NCBI RefSeq assembly: GCF_011316935.1
Contig: NZ_WLYS01000002.1
Location: 186,001-250,000 of the forward strand
Source of the DNA: Sphingobacterium chungjuense
Lineage (GTDB): Bacteria > Bacteroidota > Bacteroidia > Sphingobacteriales > Sphingobacteriaceae
Direction of reading: 5' to 3'
Length of the DNA: 64,000 nt
Below are positions 17,679 through 25,528 of this stretch, in pieces. The notes below the pieces were generated by a model that was not told the DNA's origin, did not search any database, and worked only from the letters and a program-made list of their open reading frames with translations. The number at the start of each line of letters is the position of its first letter. The stretch's first letter is position 1. The position numbers and the translations under genes were made by a program.

Positions 17679-18746
17679 ATGATGAACATATTTATGCAAA
17701 AACAACATTTGTTAGCCTTAGATGGATTACGGGGCATGGCTGCCATTGCTATTGTAATCTTTCATTTTATGGAATGGATATTCCCGCAATTTGAGGATAA
17801 TGCCATTGGTCATGGTTTTTTAGCGGTGGATTTTTTCTTCTGCCTATCAGGTTTTGTTATGGGTTATGCATATGATGATAGGATAAAGTCGATGTCGCTT
17901 CGCCATTTTTTCATCCTTCGACTTATTCGATTGCAACCTTTGGTCATCATAGGATCAGTTTTGGGGTTGATCGGTTTGTTATGGGCACCTTACAGCGCAG
18001 CCGAGCCCAAAAGTATCAGCCAATATATTCAGCTCTTTATTTATTCCATATTACTCATTCCCTATCCCGTATTGAAAGAAAAGGCATTTAATTTGTTTAG
18101 CTTAAATGCGCCTGCTTGGTCATTGTTTTGGGAATATGTGGCTAACGTCATGTATGCGCTTCTTCTGGTGCGCATTACCGCTAAACACATTTTTGTCATA
18201 GCTGCTTTAGCGGCAGTAGTTTTAATGTATACAAGCTATTCGTACGGCAATTTAGCTGGTGGATGGAGTGTAGATAATTGGGAAGTGGGTGGCATTCGGT
18301 TAGCCTATTCATTCTGCGTTGGATTATTAATTTATCGAAGGCAATGGATTATCAAGAATCGTTGTGGATATCTTGTACCAGTTTTATTATTGATTTCGGC
18401 TTTGCTAATGCCTTTCACGTCAATTAATTGGTTAGTCGAATCTTTGATTGTGCTTATTCTCTTTCCTTTTATTGTAGCGCTGGGTGCAGGCACATCTACA
18501 CCTAAATCTTTACAATCGTCAAGTATTTTCCTCGGCGCCATCTCCTACCCGCTTTACATGACGCACTATGCTGCAATCTGGATTTTTGGAGATTATTTAC
18601 AAAGTGAGGCAGTTCAAGAAAAGCATCTGCCATTCATTGTAATTGGAGGAACCATTGGATTAGTACTTTTTGCTTACTTTATCATGAAGGTGATCGATAT
18701 CCCGATCAGGAAATACTTCACCAAACACTACCTTCGGATCACCTAA
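17679..18746 (+). CDS. Acyltransferase 3 family membrane protein
   Basis: Integral membrane O-acyltransferase of the OafA/NodX class that would acylate a cell-surface sugar or lipid. The 355-residue protein opens with the family motif LDGLRGMAAIAIVIFHF (catalytic-type His in the IFHF segment) and continues with DFFFCLSGFVMGYAYDDR and RLIRLQPLVIIGSVLGL, the conserved Arg-rich second block. About ten hydrophobic helices follow. There are neighbouring ATGs at 17679, 17682 and 17694; the first is used here. It stands alone with a divergent phytochrome gene, so its substrate is unknown. Confidence 0.87.
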   Translation: MMNIFMQKQHLLALDGLRGMAAIAIVIFHFMEWIFPQFEDNAIGHGFLAVDFFFCLSGFVMGYAYDDRIKSMSLRHFFILRLIRLQPLVIIGSVLGLIGLLWAPYSAAEPKSISQYIQLFIYSILLIPYPVLKEKAFNLFSLNAPAWSLFWEYVANVMYALLLVRITAKHIFVIAALAAVVLMYTSYSYGNLAGGWSVDNWEVGGIRLAYSFCVGLLIYRRQWIIKNRCGYLVPVLLLISALLMPFTSINWLVESLIVLILFPFIVALGAGTSTPKSLQSSSIFLGAISYPLYMTHYAAIWIFGDYLQSEAVQEKHLPFIVIGGTIGLVLFAYFIMKVIDIPIRKYFTKHYLRIT

Positions 18747-18781
18747 AGCATCTAATTTAATATTTTTCTGCCCATAGTTCT

Positions 18782-18789
18782 TACCTTTG
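18782..18789 (+). promoter_or_regulatory. Candidate TAnnTTTG promoter almost at a start codon
   Basis: TACCTTTG ends only 4 bp before the ATG at 18794. If used, transcription would begin at or next to the start codon, giving a leaderless or nearly leaderless mRNA. Confidence 0.4.
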
Positions 18790-18793
18790 CACT

Positions 18794-19282
18794 ATGAAGA
18801 AGATGTTCAATAGTGTGGTGGAGCTACTCCCAGCGATGATAGAAGCTTTTCAAAATCGCTCGATGTACGACCAATTAGAAGAAGGAGATATTATATCTTT
18901 TATGCCCATCGAAGATACGGATGTAGCGCAAGATTTCGTTGCGAAGACCAACCAACTATTGGCAGATTATTTCGACGTGCACGATGAACTTTGCTACGTA
19001 GAAGACAGCTATTTGGACAAGGAAGATAATCCTATCTTCTTCTGGAAAGATTATCTCAGTTGCTTTTACACGTTCAAATTGGTAGACGAAGATCCAGCCG
19101 ATAAAGATTTGATCGGTTCGCGATTTGGTTTGTTTGAGATCGTTGACATTGCTTACATCGATGAGGTGAACAAACGGATCAAGCAGCGTAGACTCAATGG
19201 CATTCGACTAGAATACAAAGTAAAAGCGACTCCAATGGATAGAAATAAGCATTGGAATCGCACTTACGATAAAGAGTTTTAA
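18794..19282 (+). CDS. Hypothetical acidic protein, 162 aa
   Basis: I do not recognise the family. The protein is soluble (no signal peptide or membrane helix), acidic in its first two thirds, rich in aromatic residues (FFWKDYLSCFYTFK) and basic near the end (KRIKQRRLNGIRLEYKVKA). The start ATGAAGAAGATG is preceded at close range by a promoter-like TACCTTTG. It overlaps the convergent aldo/keto reductase remnant by 4 bp. Coding character (normal codon use, few alternatives) makes it likely real. Confidence 0.7.
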   Translation: MKKMFNSVVELLPAMIEAFQNRSMYDQLEEGDIISFMPIEDTDVAQDFVAKTNQLLADYFDVHDELCYVEDSYLDKEDNPIFFWKDYLSCFYTFKLVDEDPADKDLIGSRFGLFEIVDIAYIDEVNKRIKQRRLNGIRLEYKVKATPMDRNKHWNRTYDKEF

Positions 19283-19860
19283 GCATATCGATCGCCTTGA
19301 ATTTCGAACTTTGATAAATCAGCCGTAAGTTGCGTTAATTCTTCGTTGCTAAACTCGAAATTGGCGGCCCATAGGTTTTCTTGCAAATGCGCCAATTTGG
19401 TGGTACCTGGAATCGGCACGATAAACGGTTTTTGTGCGAGCAACCAAGTCAAAGCTACTTGGGCGATGGTCAATCCACGTTGGTCACCAAATTCTTTCAA
19501 TACATCCAACATCGCCCAGTTGGCAATAATAGCTTCTGGTTGATAGCGCGGTAAGCTAGGACGATTATCATCTTTAGCGCTGTATTTAGTACGCTCGTTG
19601 ATATATCCGGTAATAAGACCTCGACTCAATGGGCTATACGGCACAAAACCAATTTCCAATTCTTCGCACAACGCGAGCACGTCACTTTCGGGTTGTCGTG
19701 TCATGGTAGCGTATTCACTTTGTATTGCGGTAATGCGCGGTATCACATGCGCTCTACGAATCTGTGCCAGTCCATCTTTGATAAGACTAAAGTCCGTTTC
19801 GCTCATACCAACGTTGTAATTAATCTGCGCTCTTCTTTTCATGCATTTTGCGCAGCTCAT
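19279..19860 (-). pseudogene. Aldo/keto reductase, C-terminal remnant
   Basis: Only the C-terminal 190 or so residues of an AKR13-like aldo/keto reductase are present. The readable part has AQINYNVGMSET (corresponding to the GKIRYxGxSE strand), RRAHVIPRITAIQSEY, GFVPYSPLSRGLI, VALTWLLAQKPFIVPIPGT and a NFEFSNEEL end. The N-terminal half with the catalytic Asp, Tyr, Lys and His is missing, and sequence upstream of about 19830 no longer resembles the family but runs into the 5' region of the DoxX-like gene on the other strand. A complete enzyme would be about 330 residues. It cannot be an active reductase, although a reading frame with an ATG remains. Confidence 0.85.
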
Positions 19861-19923
19861 CCGTTTTTATTAGCTTTAAGTAAATCTCTACAAGCATTGG
19901 CGGCAACTCCCGTCAATGCTTCT

Positions 19924-20325
19924 ATGAACGGCATGCTAAAACTATCCTTACATCCGATACTGACATGTCTAATTGCGGCCGTTTGGCTTGCGAATGGTTT
20001 ATTATGCAAAGTGCTTAATCTCGCACCAAGACACGAACAAATCGTGGCATCTATATTAGGCAATACCTACTCCAGCGAATGGACAGTATCCATTGGCATT
20101 GCTGAAATAATGATGATGATCTGGATATGCTCAGGCTACCTCAAACGTGTAAACGCAATGATACAAATCTTCATCGTGCTGCTCATGAATGTGTTAGAGG
20201 TTTTACTGGTTCCACAGCTATTACTTTGGGGATATATGAATTTGGTATTTGCGATCCTATTTTGCGTCGTCATCTACTATTCGCAGTTTGTGTTAGTTAA
20301 TTCACTCAAAAAAAATAGCAAATGA
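19924..20325 (+). CDS. DoxX-like small membrane protein
   Basis: A 133-residue protein with four hydrophobic segments, beginning HPILTCLIAAVWLANGLLCKVLNLAPRHE, which resembles the DoxX-like family (DoxX_3). I start it at 19924 because the sequence further upstream in this frame lies antisense to the aldo/keto reductase remnant; 19933 is an alternative. Its TGA overlaps the next ATG in an ATGA arrangement, making it the first gene of a four-gene operon (DoxX-like, DUF2071, methyltransferase, membrane protein). The function is not established. Confidence 0.75.
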   Translation: MNGMLKLSLHPILTCLIAAVWLANGLLCKVLNLAPRHEQIVASILGNTYSSEWTVSIGIAEIMMMIWICSGYLKRVNAMIQIFIVLLMNVLEVLLVPQLLLWGYMNLVFAILFCVVIYYSQFVLVNSLKKNSK

Positions 20326-21058
20326 TCCGCCTACTAAAAAATCATCCCTTTGCTGTCAAGGCGCATTTTGACGAATCCTTGGTAGCTACCTTTGCAGTAC
20401 CCAAAGAGGAGTTACAAGCGTTTATCCCAGATAGCCTTGAGCTGGATACTTATCAGGATCGTTGGGCTTTTATCGCCGTAGCACTGGTACAAACATCTGG
20501 TCTGCGGCCAGCGGTATTTGCACCGTGGCTAGGTCAGGATTTTTTTTGATTGGCTACCGTATTTTTGTTCGATATACTACTTTGGCAGGGAAGCGTTTGC
20601 GCGGTTTGTATATCCTAAAATCTGAGACAGATAAGCGAACGATGACTTTCTTGGGTAATATCTTCACCCATTATCATTATAAACATATCGATATATCCCG
20701 ATCAAAAAAGGCTACAACGCACACGATCTATTCTGTCCGCTCTGATTTTACTTTATCTTGGGAAGATATTGACAATTCGCAACATGATATACCGGCTGAT
20801 TCTCCTTTCGACAACTGGAACGATGTTAGAAAATTTGCCGGACCGCTACCGCATACTTTTAGCTACGACGCATCAAAAAAAACGATGCTCATTGTAAAAG
20901 GGGAGCGACAAGATTGGACGCCACAGCCTATCCACGTAACTCATTGCTCAATCGGGTTCATAAAACAATTGAAATTAAATGGTGTCGTATTGGCAAGCGC
21001 ATTCAGCATCACAAATGTATCTTACAAATGGAATAAAGGCATCATAGAACAATGGTAA
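20322..21058 (+). pseudogene. DUF2071 (YqjF-like) gene interrupted by a frameshift in a T8 run
   Basis: Two abutting frames together spell one DUF2071 protein of about 245 residues. The first part (20322-20549) runs from MIRLLKNHPFAVKAHF to APWLGQDFF and then meets TGA. The homologous sequence continues in another frame as LIGYRIFVRYTTLAGKRLRGL to the end at 21058. The break lies in a run of eight T (20540-20547); one extra T would join the halves as GQDFFLIGYRIF. It may be a real inactivation, a phase-variable or slippage site, or a sequencing error. Overlaps with both neighbours (4 bp and 7 bp) are intact, so the operon structure suggests a gene that was functional recently. The biochemical role of DUF2071 is unknown to me. 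Confidence 0.85.
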
Positions 21059-21807
21059 TACAACGAAAGAAATTTCAGGGCATACGGAACATCATACGAT
21101 TCAATTGGCACTTTTATGCGTTAGTTATCGGCCTATCGCTCGTGTTAATAGGGATGGCTTTCTTATCAAATACTTTATGGAGTACCATACTCTTTTCGCT
21201 GGTCGTGTTGGCGATCTTCACTATGATTGTTTCATTACTCGTTTCTTACTATGTGTACGATTTTTCTGATTTATATCAACTCTCCTTTTTGCCTGTTTTA
21301 ACACGAGCAAATATCCTACACGTGCATGCACGGTTTGATGAGATTAGCACCATTTTGTCCAGTAAATATCCCACATGCGAATTAAGCAATGCAGATTTTT
21401 ATGATCCCAATAAACATACAGAAGTATCGATCAGAAGAGCCAGAAAATCACATCTTGCAAACATTCCATCTTTGTCGATAGACAGCAATAGCTTACCTTA
21501 TAGCCACCAAACGTTTGATCTTATCGTTATTTTTCTAGCGGCGCATGAGATTAGGAACGTAAAAGAGCGGGAAGAATTCTTCAAAGAATTGCGTCGTGTC
21601 TACAAACCAGGAGGAGCAATCTATGTCACAGAGCATTTACGCGATGCCAATAACTTTGCCGCTTACACGATTGGTGTGTTCCATTTTTATGCCAGAGAAA
21701 GATGGCATGCTTGCTTCCAACAGGCAGATTTAACGCTTACCGAGGAAATCAGGACGACCCCTTTTATGACCACCTTTGTCTTATCACCCAATGGAAACGC
21801 ATATTAG
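21052..21807 (+). CDS. Membrane-anchored class I SAM-dependent methyltransferase
   Basis: A 251-residue protein with two N-terminal membrane helices (about residues 18-62), then a methyltransferase_11-like domain. Motif I is degenerate (VLTRANILHVHARFDEIS), but the central part is readable: LPYSHQTFDLIVIFLAAHEIRN and the post-motif KELRRVYKPGGAIYVTEHLRD. The weak glycine-rich loop may mean a changed cofactor pocket. It starts inside the DUF2071 end (7-bp overlap) and its end overlaps the next gene by 17 bp. The substrate is unknown. Confidence 0.78.
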   Translation: MVIQRKKFQGIRNIIRFNWHFYALVIGLSLVLIGMAFLSNTLWSTILFSLVVLAIFTMIVSLLVSYYVYDFSDLYQLSFLPVLTRANILHVHARFDEISTILSSKYPTCELSNADFYDPNKHTEVSIRRARKSHLANIPSLSIDSNSLPYSHQTFDLIVIFLAAHEIRNVKEREEFFKELRRVYKPGGAIYVTEHLRDANNFAAYTIGVFHFYARERWHACFQQADLTLTEEIRTTPFMTTFVLSPNGNAY

Positions 21808-22216
21808 AATAGTCGGCTTTATATCTGTATTACTAGCCGTGATTCATATTTTTTTCCCTTCCTATTTTCAATGGAAAAAGAACTTAGCAAGATGGCGGTT
21901 AATCGACCGGCAGATTATGCTGGTGCACACATTCTTTATTGCTTTAATCATCTTTCTTACCGGAGTTTTATCCATCAGCGCTGCTAACGCACTACATACG
22001 ACCGCACTTGGACATCAAATCAACTTAGGTTTAGGAATTTTTTGGTTATTGCGGTTGTATTTCCAACTTTTTGTTTATTCATCGACATTATGGCGAGGCA
22101 AACGATGGGAAACGAGTATTCATCTCGTTTTTCTGCTACTATGGTCGTATATGAGTAGCGTTTATTTGATCAGTGCCTGTATGGGCTACTGTATGGGCTA
22201 CTGTATCACCACGTAA
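21791..22216 (+). CDS. Small integral membrane protein, hypothetical
   Basis: About 141 residues, four hydrophobic helices, beginning METHIRIVGFISVLLAVIHIFFPSYFQWKK. I use the ATG at 21791; the one at 21776 would add five unlikely residues. It is the last gene of the four-gene operon and is followed by a terminator. The pattern (helix, FxWKK, ..., VHTFFIALIIFLTGVL) recurs in unannotated Bacteroidota proteins as far as I can judge, but I assign no function. Confidence 0.68.
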   Translation: METHIRIVGFISVLLAVIHIFFPSYFQWKKNLARWRLIDRQIMLVHTFFIALIIFLTGVLSISAANALHTTALGHQINLGLGIFWLLRLYFQLFVYSSTLWRGKRWETSIHLVFLLLWSYMSSVYLISACMGYCMGYCITT

Positions 22217-22274
22217 TCTTGAAAAATCATCGCTCTACGCAGAGTATAAATAGATGTAGTGCCACAAATTCAAA

Positions 22275-22307
22275 AAAAAGTCGGTTGCTATTAGCAACCG
22301 ACTTTTT
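22275..22307. terminator. Bidirectional terminator
   Basis: A 14-bp perfect stem, AAAAAGTCGGTTGC / GCAACCGACTTTTT, with a 5-nt loop. It has T-tracts on both strands and lies between the convergent membrane protein (+) and fimbrillin-like gene (-). Confidence 0.92.
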
Positions 22308-22342
22308 ATATATACCCGGCGAGTAAATAATATTTTGAGAGG

Positions 22343-23854
22343 TTAGTTACAAGGCACAATTCTTCTTCCATACCCAGAACCAATCATATAAGTCTCACCA
22401 GTTACCGTTTGAGTGGCTACTACTGTATTGTCCGAGTTTCGATTCCAAGTGATTCTGTTAAAGGCGTTACCATTACTTAAGCGTAATTGTTGCAAATTAC
22501 CTCCTGATGCACTTTTACTACCTAACAGCGAAATATCTCCAGTAGCGCTAATTATCACACGCAAGATTGGTGCAGATGCACTACCTGTCATATTATAGAT
22601 TTGTGGAATATTATTCTCACCCCAAACTGTACCATCCGCAAATTGTACGTTACGTGGTAAGCTGGTAACACCAGACTGGAATTGTAGCTCACTAGTAGCC
22701 AACAATGTACCATTAATCCTCAAGTTGAACGAGTTATCTAAGCGGTGAATATCAAATGTAAAACCGTAATCCGCTGCTGGTGCACTAAACGTTTGCGAGT
22801 TACCATCGCGAAGATTGAAATTAGCACCACCGGAAACCACCTGTGTACAAGGACTTTGCAGTTTCATTACCAAATTATAGCGTGTGCCTGGCGTAATTTT
22901 AAGATTAGAAAGTGCCACATTTGCCTTGGTGATACTACTAGCAGTTAAACTTCCAACATTGAATTCGGCAGTTGTCGTGTTTGGTGAAATTAACAAAGTG
23001 GGAGTACTAGTTATACTACGTACACCTGTTCCTAAACTTGGAAAACTAACCGCCGTACCGTTTGCGACTGCTGTTCCATAAGTAATAGCACCATTGAAAA
23101 ATTGGATATTTCCGTTTTGGCGAACTGGACGAATAGTTGGTGTACCCACCGCAGTAATATTTCCAGCCGTACTAGGATCTAATTCAATTCTAGTCGTAAT
23201 TTGGCTATACTGATGTTTCAACGTGACATCCAGCGTATTGCTACCATGGTTTAAGGTAACATCTTTGCGGAAATACAGCAATGGTGTACTGATACTATTT
23301 AATGTAGCTGTACTCAGATTAGCTTTATTTGCAGGATCTGGCAGCGCGGTGGTACCGTTCACCGAATAAGCTACGAAAGTATATGATTTTCCAGCATCAA
23401 GTACGAAACCTGAGACCGAGCTTTCTTGTCCAGCTTGATAATCTTTTTCTTGCAGAAAAGTACCAGCCGCATCATAAACCAATACTCTATAACGCACATT
23501 AGTTGCAATTGGTGTCAACACCGTAGCTGCACGACTTTGATCTTTTAAACTGCTCTTGTTATTTGTATTTGTTGACAGTTTACTCGTTTTTGAAAGTGTA
23601 GCGACAATACTCATATCTTCACCAAATGGTAAAATCTGAGTCTGATCTTCTTCTGCTGATTTATCAATAGTTGCTGCGCGAGACGAAGAAGCCACGTTTA
23701 CATCATCGTCATTTTCTTCTTGATCTTCTGCACCTAATAAGTGTACTGACACCGTAGCTTCTCCATTAGCAGCTTGTTCTTTTTCTTGCTTGGCACAAGA
23801 GGCAATAAGTAAAGTGGAGAACAAAACAAACGCAAATAAATATCTCTTTTTCAT
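22343..23854 (-). CDS. Fimbrillin-like lipoprotein
   Basis: A surface lipoprotein of about 503 residues starting MKKRYLFAFVLF with lipobox Cys20 (I-A-S-C). An alternative ATG at 23878 overlaps the upstream peptide and would put eight residues before the signal sequence. After an acidic, low-complexity linker (EEDQTQ, EENDDDVNV) comes a domain with NVRYRVLVYDAAGTFLQEKDY, SYTFVAYSVN and LNHGSNTLDVTLKHQYSQITTRIEL, the pattern of Bacteroidota fimbrillin-family and FimB/Mfa2-like anchors, which form or attach type V pili. The C-terminal part (from about 330) is less recognisable and ends YGRRIVPCN. It follows a 57-residue peptide gene in the same transcript. A role in surface fibres is inferred from the family pattern. 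Confidence 0.72.
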   Translation of the reverse strand: MKKRYLFAFVLFSTLLIASCAKQEKEQAANGEATVSVHLLGAEDQEENDDDVNVASSSRAATIDKSAEEDQTQILPFGEDMSIVATLSKTSKLSTNTNNKSSLKDQSRAATVLTPIATNVRYRVLVYDAAGTFLQEKDYQAGQESSVSGFVLDAGKSYTFVAYSVNGTTALPDPANKANLSTATLNSISTPLLYFRKDVTLNHGSNTLDVTLKHQYSQITTRIELDPSTAGNITAVGTPTIRPVRQNGNIQFFNGAITYGTAVANGTAVSFPSLGTGVRSITSTPTLLISPNTTTAEFNVGSLTASSITKANVALSNLKITPGTRYNLVMKLQSPCTQVVSGGANFNLRDGNSQTFSAPAADYGFTFDIHRLDNSFNLRINGTLLATSELQFQSGVTSLPRNVQFADGTVWGENNIPQIYNMTGSASAPILRVIISATGDISLLGSKSASGGNLQQLRLSNGNAFNRITWNRNSDNTVVATQTVTGETYMIGSGYGRRIVPCN

Positions 23855-23871
23855 CTGATCTTTTAATGAAA

Positions 23872-24045
23872 TTACCAAACAATAGTGCGATTATCGGTCG
23901 GATCTTCTTCCCACTGCTCCATCACTTGTTGGTTTTGATTGACAGGATTGACAGTGGCTGATCCAGCCGCTATGGAATGTTCTATCTCGATTTGAGATAT
24001 TGTCAAAGAAAGACTCTCATACGGTCTTTTGCATGAATTACTCAT
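23872..24045 (-). CDS. Short peptide (57 aa) upstream of the fimbrillin-like gene
   Basis: A small ORF, ATG at 24043-24045 and TAA at 23872-23874. The peptide starts MSNSCKRPYESL, has IEHSIAAGSATVNP in the middle, an acidic tryptophan-containing end (EQWEEDPTDN) and a terminal VW. There is no signal sequence or hydrophobic segment. It ends 17 bp before the lipoprotein start, so it is in the same operon, and a TAnnTTTG promoter lies 71 bp upstream. The unusual composition and position suggest a real gene (peptide product, or leader), but the function is unknown. Confidence 0.6.
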   Translation of the reverse strand: MSNSCKRPYESLSLTISQIEIEHSIAAGSATVNPVNQNQQVMEQWEEDPTDNRTIVW

Positions 24046-24115
24046 TATAGATGTTTTTCTAGTTAAGATGATTTACTTTAAATCAATATCCGCTAATCGG
24101 GCTCTTAATTTGCGG

Positions 24116-24123
24116 CAAAGCTA
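24116..24123 (-). promoter_or_regulatory. Candidate TAnnTTTG promoter for the peptide/fimbrillin-like operon
   Basis: TAGCTTTG on the minus strand matches the -7 consensus, about 70 bp upstream of the peptide ATG. The -33 element is not clear. Confidence 0.4.
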
Positions 24124-24259
24124 AGTATTTATACTTATTTATATGACCCTCAGACACCTATATTTTACAACACCTCCTTAACCACCTATATATCTGACTA
24201 TTAATTTTTACATGAAGAATTTATTCCCAATAAAGTTAATTTACAAAAACAGCATGTTA

Positions 24260-24275
24260 TAGCAAATATTTGCTA
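24260..24275. promoter_or_regulatory. Dyad TAGCAAA-N2-TTTGCTA, copy 1
   Basis: TAGCAAATATTTGCTA, a perfect 16-bp dyad (18 bp with flanking A/T). It is about 140 bp upstream of the fimbrillin-operon promoter. An almost identical dyad lies at 24808-24823 before the response regulator, which suggests a shared DNA-binding regulator. Confidence 0.6.
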
Positions 24276-24519
24276 TTTGTTAAGTAAAATATTGTCAGCA
24301 CTAAAAATGTACGTACTTTACATAAATTAAGAGAATTTGACCTAAACGCGTTAATCAGTTGCAATTAGTATTCATATTTTTGGAAATTTATTTACCAAAA
24401 TAGAACGACTCGTTTTGTTGAAAGAAATTTTAATTGTTTCACAAAAAATGAACTAAACCGTATAGGATTCTATCTGACTTTTAAATTTTATTCACACATA
24501 TTCATTAATAGGAAACCAT

Positions 24520-24750
24520 ATGCGAATAGCTGCAAATCCCAATATTATCGGTGCCATGATTAAGGTATTAGACAATAATTTATTTTGCATGCGCATCAGG
24601 TTCGCATGCGAAGTCAATTACTCTATAGATGAAGATGATTCCTACATCGAGTTCAAACCACGAAAAGGACAACAGCTCAATCCTGATGAGTTAGTATGGT
24701 TAGGTTTTTTCGCGAAGGATGAGCTTCATAGCACTAAATCACGTATCTAA
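24520..24750 (+). CDS. Possible small protein, 76 aa
   Basis: MRIAANPNIIGAMIKVLDNNLF followed by an acidic stretch (SIDEDDSYIEFKPRK) and a C-terminal LVWLGFFAKDE. An AGGAAA sits 8 bp before the ATG. The composition is protein-like and there is no competing frame, but I do not recognise a family. It lies between the two TAGCAAA dyads, upstream of the response regulator. Confidence 0.45.
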   Translation: MRIAANPNIIGAMIKVLDNNLFCMRIRFACEVNYSIDEDDSYIEFKPRKGQQLNPDELVWLGFFAKDELHSTKSRI

Positions 24751-24807
24751 TAAATCTAACTATTCAAATTAGACGATCAAAAACAGTTCGTTTGCTTGCT
24801 AATGATA

Positions 24808-24823
24808 TAGCAAAAATTTGCTA
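24808..24823. promoter_or_regulatory. Dyad TAGCAAA-N2-TTTGCTA, copy 2
   Basis: TAGCAAAAATTTGCTA, the same seven-base arms and two-base spacer as at 24260-24275. It ends 33 bp upstream of the candidate -7 element of the response regulator gene, a place suited to an activator or repressor. Confidence 0.6.
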
Positions 24824-24856
24824 CTCATCAGTGCCATTAAACCAAATTGCATAGTG

Positions 24857-24864
24857 TATATTTG
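24857..24864 (+). promoter_or_regulatory. Candidate TAnnTTTG promoter for the response regulator
   Basis: TATATTTG, 17 bp before the ATG at 24882. It matches the Bacteroidota -7 consensus. Confidence 0.45.
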
Positions 24865-24881
24865 CTTGCAACAGATTTTCT

Positions 24882-25517
24882 ATGTCTCAAGATATCATAT
24901 TACGCAGAAAGGCTTTTGTGCTGGACGATCACCAGCTATTTGCTGATTCCTTTACGCTCTTACTGGAACGTTACATGCATTTTGAAAATGTACAATCTTT
25001 TTCTAAGGCCGAAGATCTTATCGCACATATGACCGAATTTGGCACAAAGGAGGTTTATGTCTTCTTAGATTATTACCTGTATAATGACAATGGTTTGCAG
25101 GTATTTTCAGAAATAAAGCGGCTTAATAAGAAAGCATACATCATTTTTATCACCAGTGCCGTATCCACAAGTGTGATACGTAACCTCATTTTAGCAAAAC
25201 CACATGGAATTTTAAGTAAGTCGAGTGATGTGCCTACCATGATTCAAGTAACGAATGATGTTGTAAAAGGAGAGATATCTATAGATAAAAATTTGCAAGA
25301 CATACTTGACACCTTTGACCAAGTTCCTGCATTCACGCCACGCGAGCTTCAATTATTAAAACATTTCTCCTTAGGTAGTAGTATATCAGAAGTAGCTGAA
25401 AAAATGTTCCTCAGTAAACACACTATTGTAGCACACAGACGCAAAATGATGGCAAAAGCAGATTGCAATTCAATCGGCCAGTTGATAAGATTTGCGCACG
25501 ACAATGATCTGATCTAG
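24882..25517 (+). CDS. LuxR/NarL-family response regulator
   Basis: A 211-residue transcription factor. The receiver has the acidic pair at 15-16 (LDDHQLF), the likely phospho-acceptor Asp63 (VFLDYYL), a conserved-type FITSAVS stretch and the lysine in HGILSKSS. The C-terminal domain (about 148-205) is a LuxR-type helix-turn-helix: FTPRELQLLKHFSLG, ISEVAEKMFLSKHTIVAHRRKMM. It faces a histidine kinase gene tail to tail, 11 bp apart, so the two probably form a pair even though they are not co-transcribed. TAGCAAA dyads before this gene and near the fimbrillin-like operon make it a candidate autoregulated controller of that operon. Confidence 0.9.
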   Translation: MSQDIILRRKAFVLDDHQLFADSFTLLLERYMHFENVQSFSKAEDLIAHMTEFGTKEVYVFLDYYLYNDNGLQVFSEIKRLNKKAYIIFITSAVSTSVIRNLILAKPHGILSKSSDVPTMIQVTNDVVKGEISIDKNLQDILDTFDQVPAFTPRELQLLKHFSLGSSISEVAEKMFLSKHTIVAHRRKMMAKADCNSIGQLIRFAHDNDLI

Positions 25518-25528
25518 ATAGAATAAGG

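Larger units (their letters stand above)
24046..24519. other. AT-rich intergenic region of the fimbrillin-like locus
   Basis: About 470 bp with no gene longer than a few codons. It holds the candidate promoter at 24116-24123 and the dyad at 24260-24275. The region 24309-24316 is GTACGTAC, a short palindrome with no clear role. No terminator was seen. Confidence 0.6.

Noticed and set aside
19693..19923. 5' extension of the DoxX-like frame
   Set aside because: This part is antisense to the aldo/keto reductase remnant and has no DoxX-like sequence; the ATG at 19924 fits the family start.
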